Assembly: GCA_009746045.1 (NCBI GenBank)
Contig: RPFO01002043.1
Coordinates: forward strand, 1 to 53,918
Source of the DNA: Mesostigma viride
Taxonomy: Eukaryota > Streptophyta > Mesostigmatophyceae > Mesostigmatales > Mesostigmataceae
Length of the DNA stretch: 53,918 nt
Reading direction: 5' to 3'
A program made the translations under genes and the position numbers. This document shows, in pieces, positions 20,586 to 30,895 of the stretch. The stretch's first letter is position 1; every line of letters starts with the position of its first letter. Under the pieces are notes generated by a model. The model saw only the letters and a program-made list of their open reading frames with translations. It was not told the DNA's origin and made no database searches.

Positions 20586-21254
20586 ATGGAGCCCTCCCGC
20601 GATAAGCCGGCTATGGCGGCAACGGATGTCCCTCCTGCCAAGCGCCAGCCGCCTGCAAACGGCAATGGCGAGCAGTCCCCCGCCATGAAGGTGTACCTGA
20701 AACAGCGGGACACCGAGGACAAGGTGGCAAAGTTCCTGGGGGCTGTGAAAACCAAGCAGGGGCACGCAAACACGCACGAATTCGATGAGAAGTACAAGCG
20801 GGACGCGCACATGCACGATATCCAAGTGCTGCCGGGCGGCGAGATTTTCTGCGAGAATGCCGCATCGGTGGGCGCCTTCCTCTGCGATTCGGGCGTTTTT
20901 GGGAAGAGCGCGCGCGCAGAACCGCCTGCACAGAACAGGGCTGGCAGTGTGCGGGGGCCTGTTACTTGCGGCGTGTGCAAGAAGCACACCGATTTCCTGC
21001 TGGATCCGCAGCAGGATGCCAGCGGAGGGGAGGACCCTCAGGAGCATATCCATATCCACGGTGTGTGTGTGGATTGCGCTGTGCAGACCATAGAAACGAG
21101 CGGCAAGCGCGGCATGTGGTGCCCCTTGTGCGCTGCGGACCCTTTGATCGAAGTGCTGATCGATTTGGGCCGCGCAAAACACCTTTCGGAGGCCCCGTAC
21201 TTTGTGTACAGCCCCGAGAAGAGCCTGCTGGCTGCTGCTTATGAGGATATGTGA
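20586..21254 (+). CDS. RING-like zinc-binding hypothetical protein
   Basis: 222 residues. The N-terminus is Pro/Lys-rich and probably disordered. At about 125-185 it has CGVCKKH, then a His-rich HIHIHGVCVDC, then GMWCPLC, which is a RING-like arrangement of paired metal ligands. This suggests a ubiquitin-ligase-like or other zinc-binding role. A TATA-like box lies 67 bp upstream and an AATAAA signal follows the stop near 21270. The frame is intact. The exact family is not recognised. Confidence 0.6.
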   Translation: MEPSRDKPAMAATDVPPAKRQPPANGNGEQSPAMKVYLKQRDTEDKVAKFLGAVKTKQGHANTHEFDEKYKRDAHMHDIQVLPGGEIFCENAASVGAFLCDSGVFGKSARAEPPAQNRAGSVRGPVTCGVCKKHTDFLLDPQQDASGGEDPQEHIHIHGVCVDCAVQTIETSGKRGMWCPLCAADPLIEVLIDLGRAKHLSEAPYFVYSPEKSLLAAAYEDM

Positions 21255-21408
21255 ATGGTGCAGTACTAATAAAGCTTGGATTGTTTTCCTTATAAAGTCC
21301 CCACAATGAGCCCCACATAGATAGCCCGGCGGCGCGGACTCGCGGACTTAGAAGCCCCGGCAGCACGCGCGGGCCGACAGGCGCCGGATCGGACAGGCGG
21401 CGGGCTGA

Positions 21409-22320
21409 CAGGCGCTGGTTATAGCAGGTGTCAGACGCCAGCAGCAACTCGCATGGGTGACGGGCGCCAGCAGCAACTCGCGTGGGTGACGGGCGCCAGC
21501 AGCTACTAGCATGAGTGACGGGCGCCAGCAGCAACTCGTATGGGTGACGGGCGCCAGCAGCAACTCGCGTGGGTGACGGGCGCCAGCAGCAACTCGCATG
21601 GGTGACGGGCGCCAGCAGCAACTCGCATGGGTGACGGGCGCCAGCAGCAACTCGCGTGGGTGACGGGCGCCAGCAGCAACTCGCATGGGTGACGGGCGCC
21701 AGCAGCAACTCGCATGGGTGACGGGCGCCAGCAGCAACTCGCATGGGTGACGGGCGCCAGCAGCAACTCGCGTGGGTGACGGGCGCCAGCAGCAACTCGC
21801 ATGGGTGACGGGCGCCAGCAGCAACTCGCGTGGGTGACGGGCGCCAGCAGCAACTCGCATGGGTGACGGGCGCCAGCAGCAATTCGCATGGGTGACGGGC
21901 GCCAGCAGCAACTCGCATGGGTGACGGGCGCCAGCAGCAACTCGCGTGGGTGACGGGCGCCAGCAGCAACTCGCATGGGTGACGGGCGCCAGTGGCAACT
22001 CGCGTGGGTGACGGGCGCCAGCAGCAACTCGCATGGGTGACGGGCGCCAGTGGCAACTCGCGTGGGTGACGGGCGCCAGCGGCAACTCGCGTGGGTGACG
22101 GGCGCCAGCAGCAACTCGCGTGGGTGACGGGCGCCAGCAGCAACTCGCATGGGTGACGGGCGCCAGTGGCAACTCGCGTGGGTGACGGGCGCCAGCAGCA
22201 ACTCGCATGGGTGACGGGCGCCAGTGGCAACTCGCGTGGGTGACGGGCGCCAGCGGCAACTCGCGTGGGTGACGGGCGCCAGCAGCGACTCGCGTGGGTG
22301 ACAGACGCCAGTAGTCAGCT
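21409..22320. repeat. 29-bp minisatellite, about 30 copies
   Basis: The unit is GTGACGGGCGCCAGCAGCAA plus CTCGCATGG. Copies vary mainly as CATGG/CGTGG, CAGCAGC/CAGTGGC and a few single bases. Because 29 is not a multiple of 3 and the unit has no stop on the minus strand in any frame, three long overlapping open frames cross it; none is credible as a gene. Degenerate flanks extend to about 22530. Confidence 0.9.
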
Positions 22321-22705
22321 ATGCATGGGACCGCGCGGGACGACAGGCGCGGGCTGAGGGGTGCCGCAACTGACAGGCGCGGGCTAGTAGCTGCAAGATC
22401 CGACAGGTGACCGCCGCCAGCAGTAAGTGCCGTCGGTGACGGGCGCCAGCAGTCACCGGGGCACGGGACTGCGCGGGCCGACAGGCGCCGGTTCCGACAG
22501 CCGCGGGCCGGCAGCCGACGGTTACGGCACGTGACAGGCGCCCGTGAACCCTCCACGCCCCGCGGGCCGAATCCGGGTCGAGTCAGTGCCGAGTCGGCGC
22601 GCGGACGCCGGAAAGCGGACGCACACCGCCGGGCGGGGCGGGCGAACGGTTCGGGCGAACGGTTCGGGCGAACGGTTCGGGCTATCCCCCACGACACTCG
22701 ACGAA

Positions 22706-23426
22706 TCCCACGGAAAATGAAAAGTTTGAAAAGTTCGGGCTATCCTGTTCGCCCGAACTTTTCGCGATAGCCCGAACTTTTCAAAACCTCCCACGGGAAA
22801 ACCAAAAGTTTTGAAAAGTTTTGGCTCTGAGTCCCACGGCAAATGAAAAGTTTGAAAAGTTCGGGCGAAGGTTCGGGCGAACGAAAAATAGCACGAACCG
22901 CCAACTTAGTCCCCCCCGGACGGGGTGCACCGCACTTTCGTATATACTCTACCTTCCTTTCCTAACACATAAAATATTGCACATGCTTCCTAACACATAT
23001 TATTCTAACACACTTCCTAACACATATTATTTACAACTACACACTACCCTGTATACAGCCATACCCATAATAATATGTGTTAGCAACCATACCTATATTT
23101 TATGTGTTAGCAACCATACCCATAATAATATGTGTTAGCAACCATACCAATATTTTATGTGTTAGCAAACCAACACTAAGGATATACACACCCCTACCCG
23201 TGCACACCCCCGCCAGTGGGAACTAAGTTGGCGGTTCGGGCGATTTTGCGTTCGCCCGAACCATAGCCCGAACTTTTCAAACTTTTCATTTGCCGTGGGA
23301 ATCAGAGCCAAAACTTTTCAAAACTTTTCGTTTTCGCGTGGGAGGCTCTGAAAAGTTCGGGCTATCCTGAAAAGTTCGGGCTATCCTGTTCGCCCGAACT
23401 TTTCAAACTTTTCGTTTGCCGTGGGA
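22706..23426. mobile_element. Foldback (MITE-like) element 2 with ~210-bp inverted arms
   Basis: Bases 22706-22914 and 23218-23426 are reverse complements with scattered differences. The arms use the same TTCGGGC(TAT/GAA) units and TGAAAAGTTTGAAAAGTTCG blocks as element 1 at 13384-13989. The loop carries inverted CTAACACATA...TATGTGTTAG units, again shared with element 1. No ORF is supported. Single arm units extend left to about 22640. Confidence 0.8.
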
Positions 23427-23594
23427 GACGGCCAGTGCCGTGGGGGGCAGCCCGAACCGCTCCGGCGCGGGGCCGGGGACGGGACGGGGAGGGGGACACA
23501 AGCCGCGGGGCCGCGATCCAACACACACGCGCGCACGCAGAGACGGACCAACCCAACAAACTTTATTAACAATATACGGATCCGTATATACGAC

Positions 23595-24491
23595 TCAACA
23601 CACCGCACCACCCGCGGGCGGAGGGGGGGCTGTAAAGAACGGGTCTGAGTACTGCGCCAACTCGCGGTTCAACTCGGCCATCAGGCCAGGCGTCTCCGCC
23701 TCAATCCTGTCCAACTCACCGGGAGCGAAACAGCTCCCATACTTTTCCCAGTTCTCCTCACACTCGGCCCAAAACGCGCCCACGTCAATAGAACACGAGA
23801 GGGTCTCATCCACCGCACCGGTGGTCGACGCGACGGGCGTCTCGGCGGGGTCGGGCGACCGCATGATACGCGAGATCTCCTCGTCGGTAAAGTCGAAATC
23901 CAGGATCGCGTCTTCGTCCACGAACGTGAACAGGGGCGACGACGACAACGAACCGTCCGCCACCGGCGAGCAACGCGACAAGGGGGCGGGGTATCCGGTA
24001 CCGGCGCACGAAGCACCACCGTCGTCGCGATCGCACCGCCGATCCACAACGCACTGGATCTCGCTCGCGCCCCCCGGCGAATTTGCAAACGACGAAAACG
24101 ACACCCATTTCGGGCTGTCCACCGAGGGCGGCGGGGAAGACGGGCAGGCCAAGCGGTCGTACGGGCCCACGGCGACAGCCTCGCGAGTGTGGCACGGTGC
24201 GCGGCGGAACACGTGAACCGGCGTAGAGTCCAGCAACGGCGGGCACGACACGCACGAGTTGGGAAGCCGCCATGCGTTGGCACCCACGCGAGAAGACGTC
24301 GTCAGCTGACGGAGACGTTCCGCCTGTTCGCGGCGGTGTTTTTGCGCCCACACGCGTTCGCGGGCGCGGCACGGGTCGCACCGTTTCGTGTGCGTGTTGC
24401 CGTCTTTCACGGAGGTGAACAGGGCGACGGGCTTGTGCGCCTTGCACTTGTTGCACCAGCACAGCTGCGGGGGAATGTCGGAGGCGTCCAT
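23595..24491 (-). CDS. Zinc-ribbon hypothetical protein with acidic tail
   Basis: 299 residues from the ATG at 24491; the upstream open frame has no support, and a TTAAAA box lies at about 24577-24585. The N-terminus has CWCNKCKAHKPVALF followed by RCDPCRARERVWAQKHR, a CxxCxxC/CxxC zinc ribbon with a basic helix. The remainder is disordered and becomes acidic (FVDEDAILDFDFTDEE). A DNA-binding regulator with an acidic activation-like tail is a reasonable guess but is inference. Confidence 0.6.
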   Translation of the reverse strand: MDASDIPPQLCWCNKCKAHKPVALFTSVKDGNTHTKRCDPCRARERVWAQKHRREQAERLRQLTTSSRVGANAWRLPNSCVSCPPLLDSTPVHVFRRAPCHTREAVAVGPYDRLACPSSPPPSVDSPKWVSFSSFANSPGGASEIQCVVDRRCDRDDGGASCAGTGYPAPLSRCSPVADGSLSSSPLFTFVDEDAILDFDFTDEEISRIMRSPDPAETPVASTTGAVDETLSCSIDVGAFWAECEENWEKYGSCFAPGELDRIEAETPGLMAELNRELAQYSDPFFTAPPPPAGGAVC

Positions 24492-24576
24492 GGCCGGGCG
24501 ACGAGAGACGCGGGCAGAGTCTCGCTCACTTGAGTGGTTCTGAGGCGAGAAGACCCCTTTGGACAGAGGGCACCGC

Positions 24577-24585
24577 CTTTTAAGT
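24577..24585 (-). promoter_or_regulatory. TATA-like box of the zinc-ribbon gene
   Basis: CTTAAAAGG on the minus strand, 86-94 bp upstream of the ATG at 24491. Confidence 0.4.
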
Positions 24586-24658
24586 CCGCGACCATCCGCA
24601 CGGACCAATCGCGTGCGAGGGAGGAGGGCCGCCCCGACCCACCAATCACGCGCAGGTG

Positions 24659-25020
24659 TAACCGCGAGTCTATCCGTAACCGAATCTCGGAGTAGGATCC
24701 GACGGCGGTCGGGCGTAACCGATGGTCAGGGGTTGCGATCGGACGACGGGCGCGCGAAACGTTATCCGTCTTCCAGAAGGGTGTATAGATAAGGTAACGG
24801 ACGCCCGGCGGGACGCGATCCGGCGGTCACGGTGTCGTAACCGACGACCGGGATTGCGATCGGACGGCGGTCGCGCGAAACGTTATCCGTCTTCCGGAAG
24901 AGTGTACAGAGAAGGTAACGGACGCCCGGCGCGCGCGATCCGACGGCCGTGGGTCGTAACCGATGGTCGGGATAAGGATCCGAGGGACGTCGCGCGGCGG
25001 CGCGGGGCGCGCGGGCCGGT
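24659..25020. repeat. Promoter-proximal tandem repeat of about 121 bp
   Basis: CGTAACCGA blocks begin near 24714, 24836 and 24956. Each is followed by a GATCGGACG...CGCGCGAAACGTTATCCGTC stretch and AAGGTAACGGACGCCCGGCG in the two full copies; the third is partial. The array lies in the divergent intergenic region between genes at 24491 (minus) and 25170 (plus). Confidence 0.7.
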
Positions 25021-25081
25021 AGCCAATCAGAACGTGAGATGTCGTCCGCCAATCACGGCGCGAGATGTCGGACCGGGCGGG

Positions 25082-25088
25082 TATAAGA
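25082..25088 (+). promoter_or_regulatory. TATA box before the gene at 25170
   Basis: TATAAGA, 82 bp upstream of the ATG, directly after the tandem-repeat region. Confidence 0.5.
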
Positions 25089-25169
25089 AGAGCGCAGGCG
25101 GCCGCAAGACCGTGGTCTCAGCTCCCTCTCTAGCAATCTAGCTCCTCACCGCTCTCGTTGTCCACCGTC

Positions 25170-26177
25170 ATGGGAAAATACAAGAACCCCGTCTTCGTCG
25201 CGATGTCGCCCATTCAAGCGCTCGCCGGAATGCCGAATACCGACGGCATGCCCAAAGTTCCCATCGTTTCCTGCAAGCGCAAGGAGGAAAGGCCTGGGCA
25301 GCCATATCCCATCAAAAAGGTGCGCACACTGCAGTGCTCCCAACAAGTCGTCGACAAGGCAGCCTCCGTCGCCGACGACATGAAGGTCTCGCGAGGCGAA
25401 GTCCCCGCCACCGCCGACGAGGTGATCGCCGCTCGCAAGCGACTCAACGGCTGGCTTGCGGAGGGCGCCTTGCGCACCGAAGAGGAGAAGATGGCGGACC
25501 TCAAGAGGGATTCCGCCGTCGGCTTGCAGCAAGTCGCCCTGTCCAGAGTGTTCGAGCACCTGTGCGGTCATTATGACGTCCTGCTTGACAAGTGCAAGGA
25601 GTGGGACGCGCGGTATGGCCGCGGTGCGCTCCTGATCCGTGTCCGCCACGTCTCGCAGGCGTCGCGACAAGTCGTGGTTGACTGGGTCACCGCCGAGGAG
25701 TTGAAGGACCGCTGCTTCTTCACCTACTGGCAGGCGATGCAGTACAACAGGGACACCGAAATCATGATCGCCGCCTGTTTCAGCGACATGTCCGGCCGTG
25801 ACGGATGCCAGAAGTCATGGTACGGCGGGATTTTCACCAAGGCTCTCGCCAGCGAGTGGAAACAGAAGTTCCGCCTGTCGCCCGCGCTGCGGCCCTGGGT
25901 GCCCGTAAGAAGACTCCCTCTCCCCCTCCAGTGCATGGGAAAGGGGTGCGCCAAGACGGTAGGAGAGGGTAGCGCGCAGTGGCACGCGTGCGGCGAGTGC
26001 CGGGACGCCGTGTTCTGTTCCAAGGCGTGCTCCGAGACGGCGCACGAGTGCCAGAAGTTTGCGTTCTTGCGTGGGGGTGTGGACTTGTGCATCAAGCACG
26101 TAGGCCCGGTCTTCCACAAGGGGAGCCGGGGGTTGACGCCGCGGTGCCCCCACAAGTGGGACGTTTCCTCACAGTAG
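25170..26177 (+). CDS. Hypothetical protein with C-terminal MYND-like zinc finger
   Basis: 335 residues from ATG 25170 (an upstream in-frame TTG is not used). The first 230 residues are unrecognised, with a charged helical stretch. Residues about 255-300 carry CMGKGC, CGEC, FCSKAC and HEC in MYND-like spacing (C-x4-C...C-x2-C...C-x3-C...H-x-C). With the protein at 19346-20140 it forms a pair of MYND-type proteins in the region. These fingers mediate protein binding; the target is unknown. The frame is intact. Confidence 0.65.
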   Translation: MGKYKNPVFVAMSPIQALAGMPNTDGMPKVPIVSCKRKEERPGQPYPIKKVRTLQCSQQVVDKAASVADDMKVSRGEVPATADEVIAARKRLNGWLAEGALRTEEEKMADLKRDSAVGLQQVALSRVFEHLCGHYDVLLDKCKEWDARYGRGALLIRVRHVSQASRQVVVDWVTAEELKDRCFFTYWQAMQYNRDTEIMIAACFSDMSGRDGCQKSWYGGIFTKALASEWKQKFRLSPALRPWVPVRRLPLPLQCMGKGCAKTVGEGSAQWHACGECRDAVFCSKACSETAHECQKFAFLRGGVDLCIKHVGPVFHKGSRGLTPRCPHKWDVSSQ

Positions 26178-26291
26178 AAGAGTTGTAATCATGTACATGT
26201 AAACCTATATTTGGAATGAATCAAGTTTCCTCACATCCTCATGCACGCGAATGTATTGTTGGAAAACCTTTTTCGTAGGGTGTAGTATATC

Positions 26292-29200
26292 ATGACGGAG
26301 AATACCTATTGCGGATTCCGAGACTTGCGTACCGGCGCGGATCAGGTGTCTTGTCAAAAGCGGCGCCAATTTCGAATGTATGGCCGTCATGAGATCAAAC
26401 TTGGTGAAAACGAGCGACGTCCGCCGTTACCGTCCGGTGCCGCGACAGGGAAACCGTATTGCGGCGGGCACGGCGGAAATATCGGGACGTACTCCCAATG
26501 CCAGGCCAAGTCGCAGTTGCGGCGATGGGGGTACTACACGAAGGACACGGTCGAGGAGGCGGAGGAGGAGGCGGACGGTCAGAGGAGCCGGAAGCAGATG
26601 ATAAAGGGGAGCGGTATGACGGCGGCGGAACTGGCGAATTATAAGAACGAGGCGATGGACAATATTCATAAGGCAGAGGTTGATATCGATAGGTGGACAG
26701 GAGAGATTGCGAGGGGGTTGCCGCGGGAGGCGATGTTGTACAAAAAAAAATTGCTCAAAGCTGTCAAAGAATGGCTCGGACAGGCTAGGCTTGTGTATCG
26801 AAGGAATTGGAAGGAGGAGGCTCCTGCCCGTGGGTCGCCTCAGGCAGAGAATGTGGCAGAGGCGGCGGGGGCGGCGGCGGCGGGACCCTCTCGCCCAACG
26901 AACGCCCCAAGGACCTCTGCCCGCGCCGCACCACCGTCGAATCAGCCGGCCGTCGCGACGGGCACTCCAGCGCCACCTTCGCGTCGAGGCACGCGTACGA
27001 CTACCGTCGCGACCCAACCCGTTTCTGCGGAACCTTCGCGTCGAGTCACGCGGTCGACCGCCGACGCGACTAATAACAGATCCAAAATATACGATTGGGA
27101 CGCGATCCGCCAAAAGGAAGACGAGCGGGGCCGTTACATGGAGTTGGCAGTCGAGTTTGAGAACAACGAGATGCCCGAAGAGGCCGTTGCGTTGCGTGCA
27201 AAGGCGCAAAAGGTAGAGAGTCAACTCCAGCGTATGAGGACGCAATTCCAAAAGAGGTGGGGCGACCCTAGACCGGACGCGCCTGCGGGCAGTGAACGCG
27301 CGAAGAAGAGAGATTTGGACGAGATTCGCGTGTTAAATAGCAAGTTGGCCAAAAACGCGACCGATATCGCGAATGCACAGCGCGAAAAGCAGGGCAGGAG
27401 GGTAGCGCTTTTGAATTTGGCAAGGGAGATGATTGAGAAGGAGCTTGGTGAGAAGAGTGCGGCGTATCGGGTGCGATACAACCAGTCGCCGACGTCTTCG
27501 CAGGGTCCTGCAGTGCCCCCTCGCGCCGACGGTCCTGTGACGCGATCGGCGAGCGCTGCCGCGAGGAGTGAGGACATAGGCGGCGGCGCTTATTCGGGCG
27601 GCCTGGACAGGGACGACGGAGGCGGCGGGGAGGCCGCGAGTGGCAAGTCTATACCAAATTTGGAAGAAGACGTTGAACGACTGCGGGGGCGCGTGGAGGA
27701 GCGGGATCAATCAATCCAAGAGGCCCTTGATAAGCATCTTGCGCAACCAAGATTAGACCAGAGGAAAATAGGTCGGGATCGCGCAATGGCAGAGCTTGCA
27801 CTCAAGATTAAGGAACTTGAGGCCGCGAGGGCTCGGTCCAAGGGCAAGGGACTTGCTGTCCCCGAGAAAGTTTCTGCCCCCCCGGGTCCTTCTAGACTCA
27901 GTCCCTATCCGGACGAGGAAGAGGAGGATGTTCTACAGGCCCTGACGAGCCTCTCGGCGCGCGCGCCGGACAAGTCTTCGTCGTCGGGTCAAACTACGTC
28001 CGCCGGGGGTCCGAAGGCTGGAGGGACGCGCGCGGGAGTGTCGCCCTTGGACATGAAGGTGGCGGACACTTTGGTGCGCATGGCGGCGGATCCTTCTTCC
28101 GCGCGACGTTCGGCGATGTCAGATGCCGTGTCGGACGCCGGAGGGTCGGGCGCGCGTTTGGAGGGGTCGGGGAAACGGCCATCGAAGGGAGGGGACGAGG
28201 AGGGAACCGGCGATAGCACGGCCGAGTCGGGTCCTCGAACCGAACAATCGTGGACGGAGTACCTCACGGAATTACGAGGCGCTATGAACAAAGCGGTCGA
28301 TATGACGGAACAGGCGAAGGGAAATCGAACGTACATGACGGAGGCAAAACGTGCCGTACAGGCTCTTCGTACGAAAGCGAGTTCCGCGCCGCCGTTACAT
28401 CCGAATTTCCGTGCCAAACCTGTGTCGGACAGCGTCGAGAAGTCCAGTGTTCTCGCGGATGCCTGCGACTATGTCCTAAACTTGTTGGGCAGTGCATTGC
28501 TTAACGTGGTTGAGATCGCGAAGGCCAGTCAAGCGATGAGGATCTTGTGTCGTGAGGCCGATAAAATGGTGACGAGGGAGCTGCAGCTCGTGAGCGAGCC
28601 CGTGACGTTGATGCCCACTCCCCCACGTCCCGATACCTTGCCTGCTCCTTCCACGAGTACGTGGTTGACTTATTTCCGTGAATTGCGAGAGTTGCAAAAA
28701 GATGCGGTGGAGGCGACCAAAAAGACGATAAAAGATCGTAATTTCGTAGAACGAGCGCATGATATTCTGGAGGATCTCGATAAAAAGGTGGATGCTGTGC
28801 CGTCAGGGTATCAAAACATGGAGTATATGCGCACACATAACCTTCCCGGTGGCTATAGCGCCGACAAGTCCCAGAACCTTGTAGTAGCATGTGACGGTGT
28901 ATTGGATAAGGTCGATAATACTCCCGATGACCGAGATGCGATCGAAGAAGCGAGGGAATCCATGATGGTCGCGTACAATGAGGCCGTAGAAGCGGTTGAG
29001 AAAGAGGTGGGTATTGTGAACGAGGGGGCGGGTATTCTTCCTGGGGTTTCGCAGGGTGTCCAGACGAGAAGTTCTTCTCGGACCGCCGCCGCGAGCCCCG
29101 CGCCCCCTTCCCCCGCTGGCGGGGGGAAGACACCTCCTCGCGCGCCGCCCGCTCCTTCTCCCGCTGGCGGGGGCAGTACGCCCCGCCCTCCCGCGTCGCC

Positions 29201-30517
29201 CGCCCCACTCGCGGGGGGGGGCAATACCCCCCCTCGTCCGACCCCTCCCACGGGGGGGGGCAATACACCATCCCCTGGGGTCCGGCGATCGGCGCGTCAG
29301 GCCGCCGCGCGGGGTAAAGAACAGGTGGAAGGGTCTCCGGCGACAAGGACGACGCCCTCGTCTGAGAGGGAGGAGGGTGAGGTCGCCAGGTCGCTGGACC
29401 TGAATACAGCTGTTGCGCGTGCGATGGCAGGGAACGCGCGCGGGGGTCCTTCCGGTCTCGGCGTCAACGAGTATGGAAGTAACGTGCTGGACGGTGACAA
29501 TCCCGTCGTCGACGATACCGAACGTCGGGGCGAGGATTCTGATAATCTCCATGCCGTTGTTTCGATGCCTCCGGCAAGGTTGTTGCCTCTTGATGCGCCG
29601 CGGATCTACAATCCGAAGTATTCCGATAGAGTCGACAGACCTTTCACGATGAAGATCCCAAATACCGAAAACGACCGGATTCTGTACAGGCGGAGCGCTT
29701 TGGAAGGCGCAGACAGTTTTTACAACGCGATATTCGTGATCAAGGCGTTCCGGGCGAAACAACAGATGGAAGCCAGTGGTCTGAGGCCCAGAGTGGAAGA
29801 GTTAAAGAGGAAACTGGGACAACAACTGGGTGGGTATTTGAAAATCGCGCAGAGTGAGTTGGGTTTCGATCCGGGGAAAAAAACAGATATTATAAGCAGA
29901 TTGGCAATCCCGACGAGTAAGGGGGCGAGTGCGGAGGTGATCGCGATCACGGCCCGCTACCTCAAGAACGACATCGTTGTCGTCAGTAAGAGACCGGAAT
30001 CTCATCGCCTGCCTCCGTCTGAAACAACATTCGCCGATGTGCGTACGTACAGAGCATTCCGGGGGAAAAGGACGGGCGATCCATATTGCGTATATTTCGA
30101 CGGGAACCGTTTCGAGGCATTGCTCACGACGTTTGAGTTGCCGTCCGAACGGCACCCCGTCCATCAGGCGGCGTCCCGTTCCATGCCCATGTCGGCGCAA
30201 TCGCACCATGTGTTGGCCCAGCGAGCGTACGCTCTCCAGCGGTTCGCGGACGCCCTGAGCGCCCCCGCACGACCGCGGACGGCCCCTCCCCACCCCGTCG
30301 CGCAAAACGCAATACCGCGGTACCCGTGCCGGCGCCGGGACCCGCCTACATCCCGTCCCGTCCCGCGTTCGCGTCGACCGCCGCGTTCCGCTCGACCGCG
30401 CCCGTCCACGCGTTCCCGCAGCACAGAGCGCCGTCGCCAGGTATCCGTGGCCGCCCGTCCCGGCGCGTCCCGCCTTCGCCGCGAACGTCCCTGTTCCCTC
30501 CCAGCGTTTTTTTCTGA
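26292..30517 (+). CDS. Very large protein with degenerate OTU-like domain (frameshift near 30320)
   Basis: About 1,400 residues. The N-terminus has a Cys/His cluster (YCGF...SCQKRR...YCGGHGG), followed by long coiled-coil segments separated by Pro/Ser/Thr/Gly-rich linkers, including PPSPAGGG-type repeats near 29100-29290. Near the C-terminus (residues about 1125-1285) lies an OTU-like domain: GADSFYNAIF at the catalytic Cys site has Ser1142 where Cys is expected, and DGNRFEAL has Arg1273 where His is expected. OTU enzymes cleave ubiquitin; this one is probably inactive and may only bind. The frame runs on to 30821, but the neighbouring frame gives a Pro-rich tail with a stop at 30517, so I place a frameshift near 30320. 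Confidence 0.65.
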
Positions 30518-30534
30518 ACTCGTTGTACGGACGA

Positions 30535-30821
30535 TGAAGTGTAAGAGGAAGACGGTGACGCACGGCGGGCGCTGCAAGAACGAAGCCAGGCCGGGGAGGA
30601 AGACGTGCGCGATCCATGCTCGCGGTGTTCACCACGTGGCGAGAAGTTGCGGGATGCACGTCGCCAGGACGAAGGAAACCAAGCGCAAGTACGACGACAT
30701 GGCGACGGGCATCCCGTCCGCTCCGGCGACGGTGGCCGACGCGGTCCGTCTGTCGTGGCTGTCCCGATTCCCGGGACAGACGGGCGCGCCCACGCAGGAG
30801 GAGGCAAAGAAAGGCAAGTGA
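30535..30821 (+). CDS. Small Cys/His zinc-motif protein
   Basis: 95 residues from ATG 30535. It begins with a C...GGRC...KTC-x2-H motif (CKRK...RCKNEARPGRKTCAIH), the compact Cys/Cys/Cys/His pattern also found in the minus-strand gene at 36794. The frame is open into the preceding large ORF, so a fusion cannot be excluded, but the ATG follows the stop in the alternative frame by 17 bp, which favours a separate gene. Function unknown; small zinc proteins of this kind are common in giant viruses. Confidence 0.55.
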
Positions 30822-30850
30822 TCGATCGATCGTGTCGTTTCACGGGATCG

Positions 30851-30857
30851 TATAAAG
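30851..30857 (+). promoter_or_regulatory. TATA box before the gene at 30896
   Basis: TATAAAG, 39 bp upstream of the ATG at 30896. Confidence 0.5.
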
Positions 30858-30895
30858 TCCGTCTCCACGTCGCTCCCCTCCACACGCTACCGAGC

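Noticed and set aside
20962-22697. Long minus-strand open frames (up to about 450 residues) of a repeating peptide
   Set aside because: They cross the 29-bp minisatellite in three frames at once; the repeat lacks stops, so the frames are by-products.
22981-23175. Short spaced repeats in the foldback loop considered as a CRISPR array
   Set aside because: Units are AT-rich and inverted relative to each other, spacers are tiny and similar, and the context is eukaryotic or viral.
29056-29403. Plus-strand Arg/Pro-rich ORF inside the large OTU-like gene
   Set aside because: Alternative frame of the PPSPAGGG repeat; no start context and no motif.
30535-30821. Fusion of the small zinc-motif protein to the large OTU-like protein
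   Set aside because: The frame is open through both, but the alternative frame gives a natural tail and stop at 30517, just before a good ATG; kept only as a possibility.
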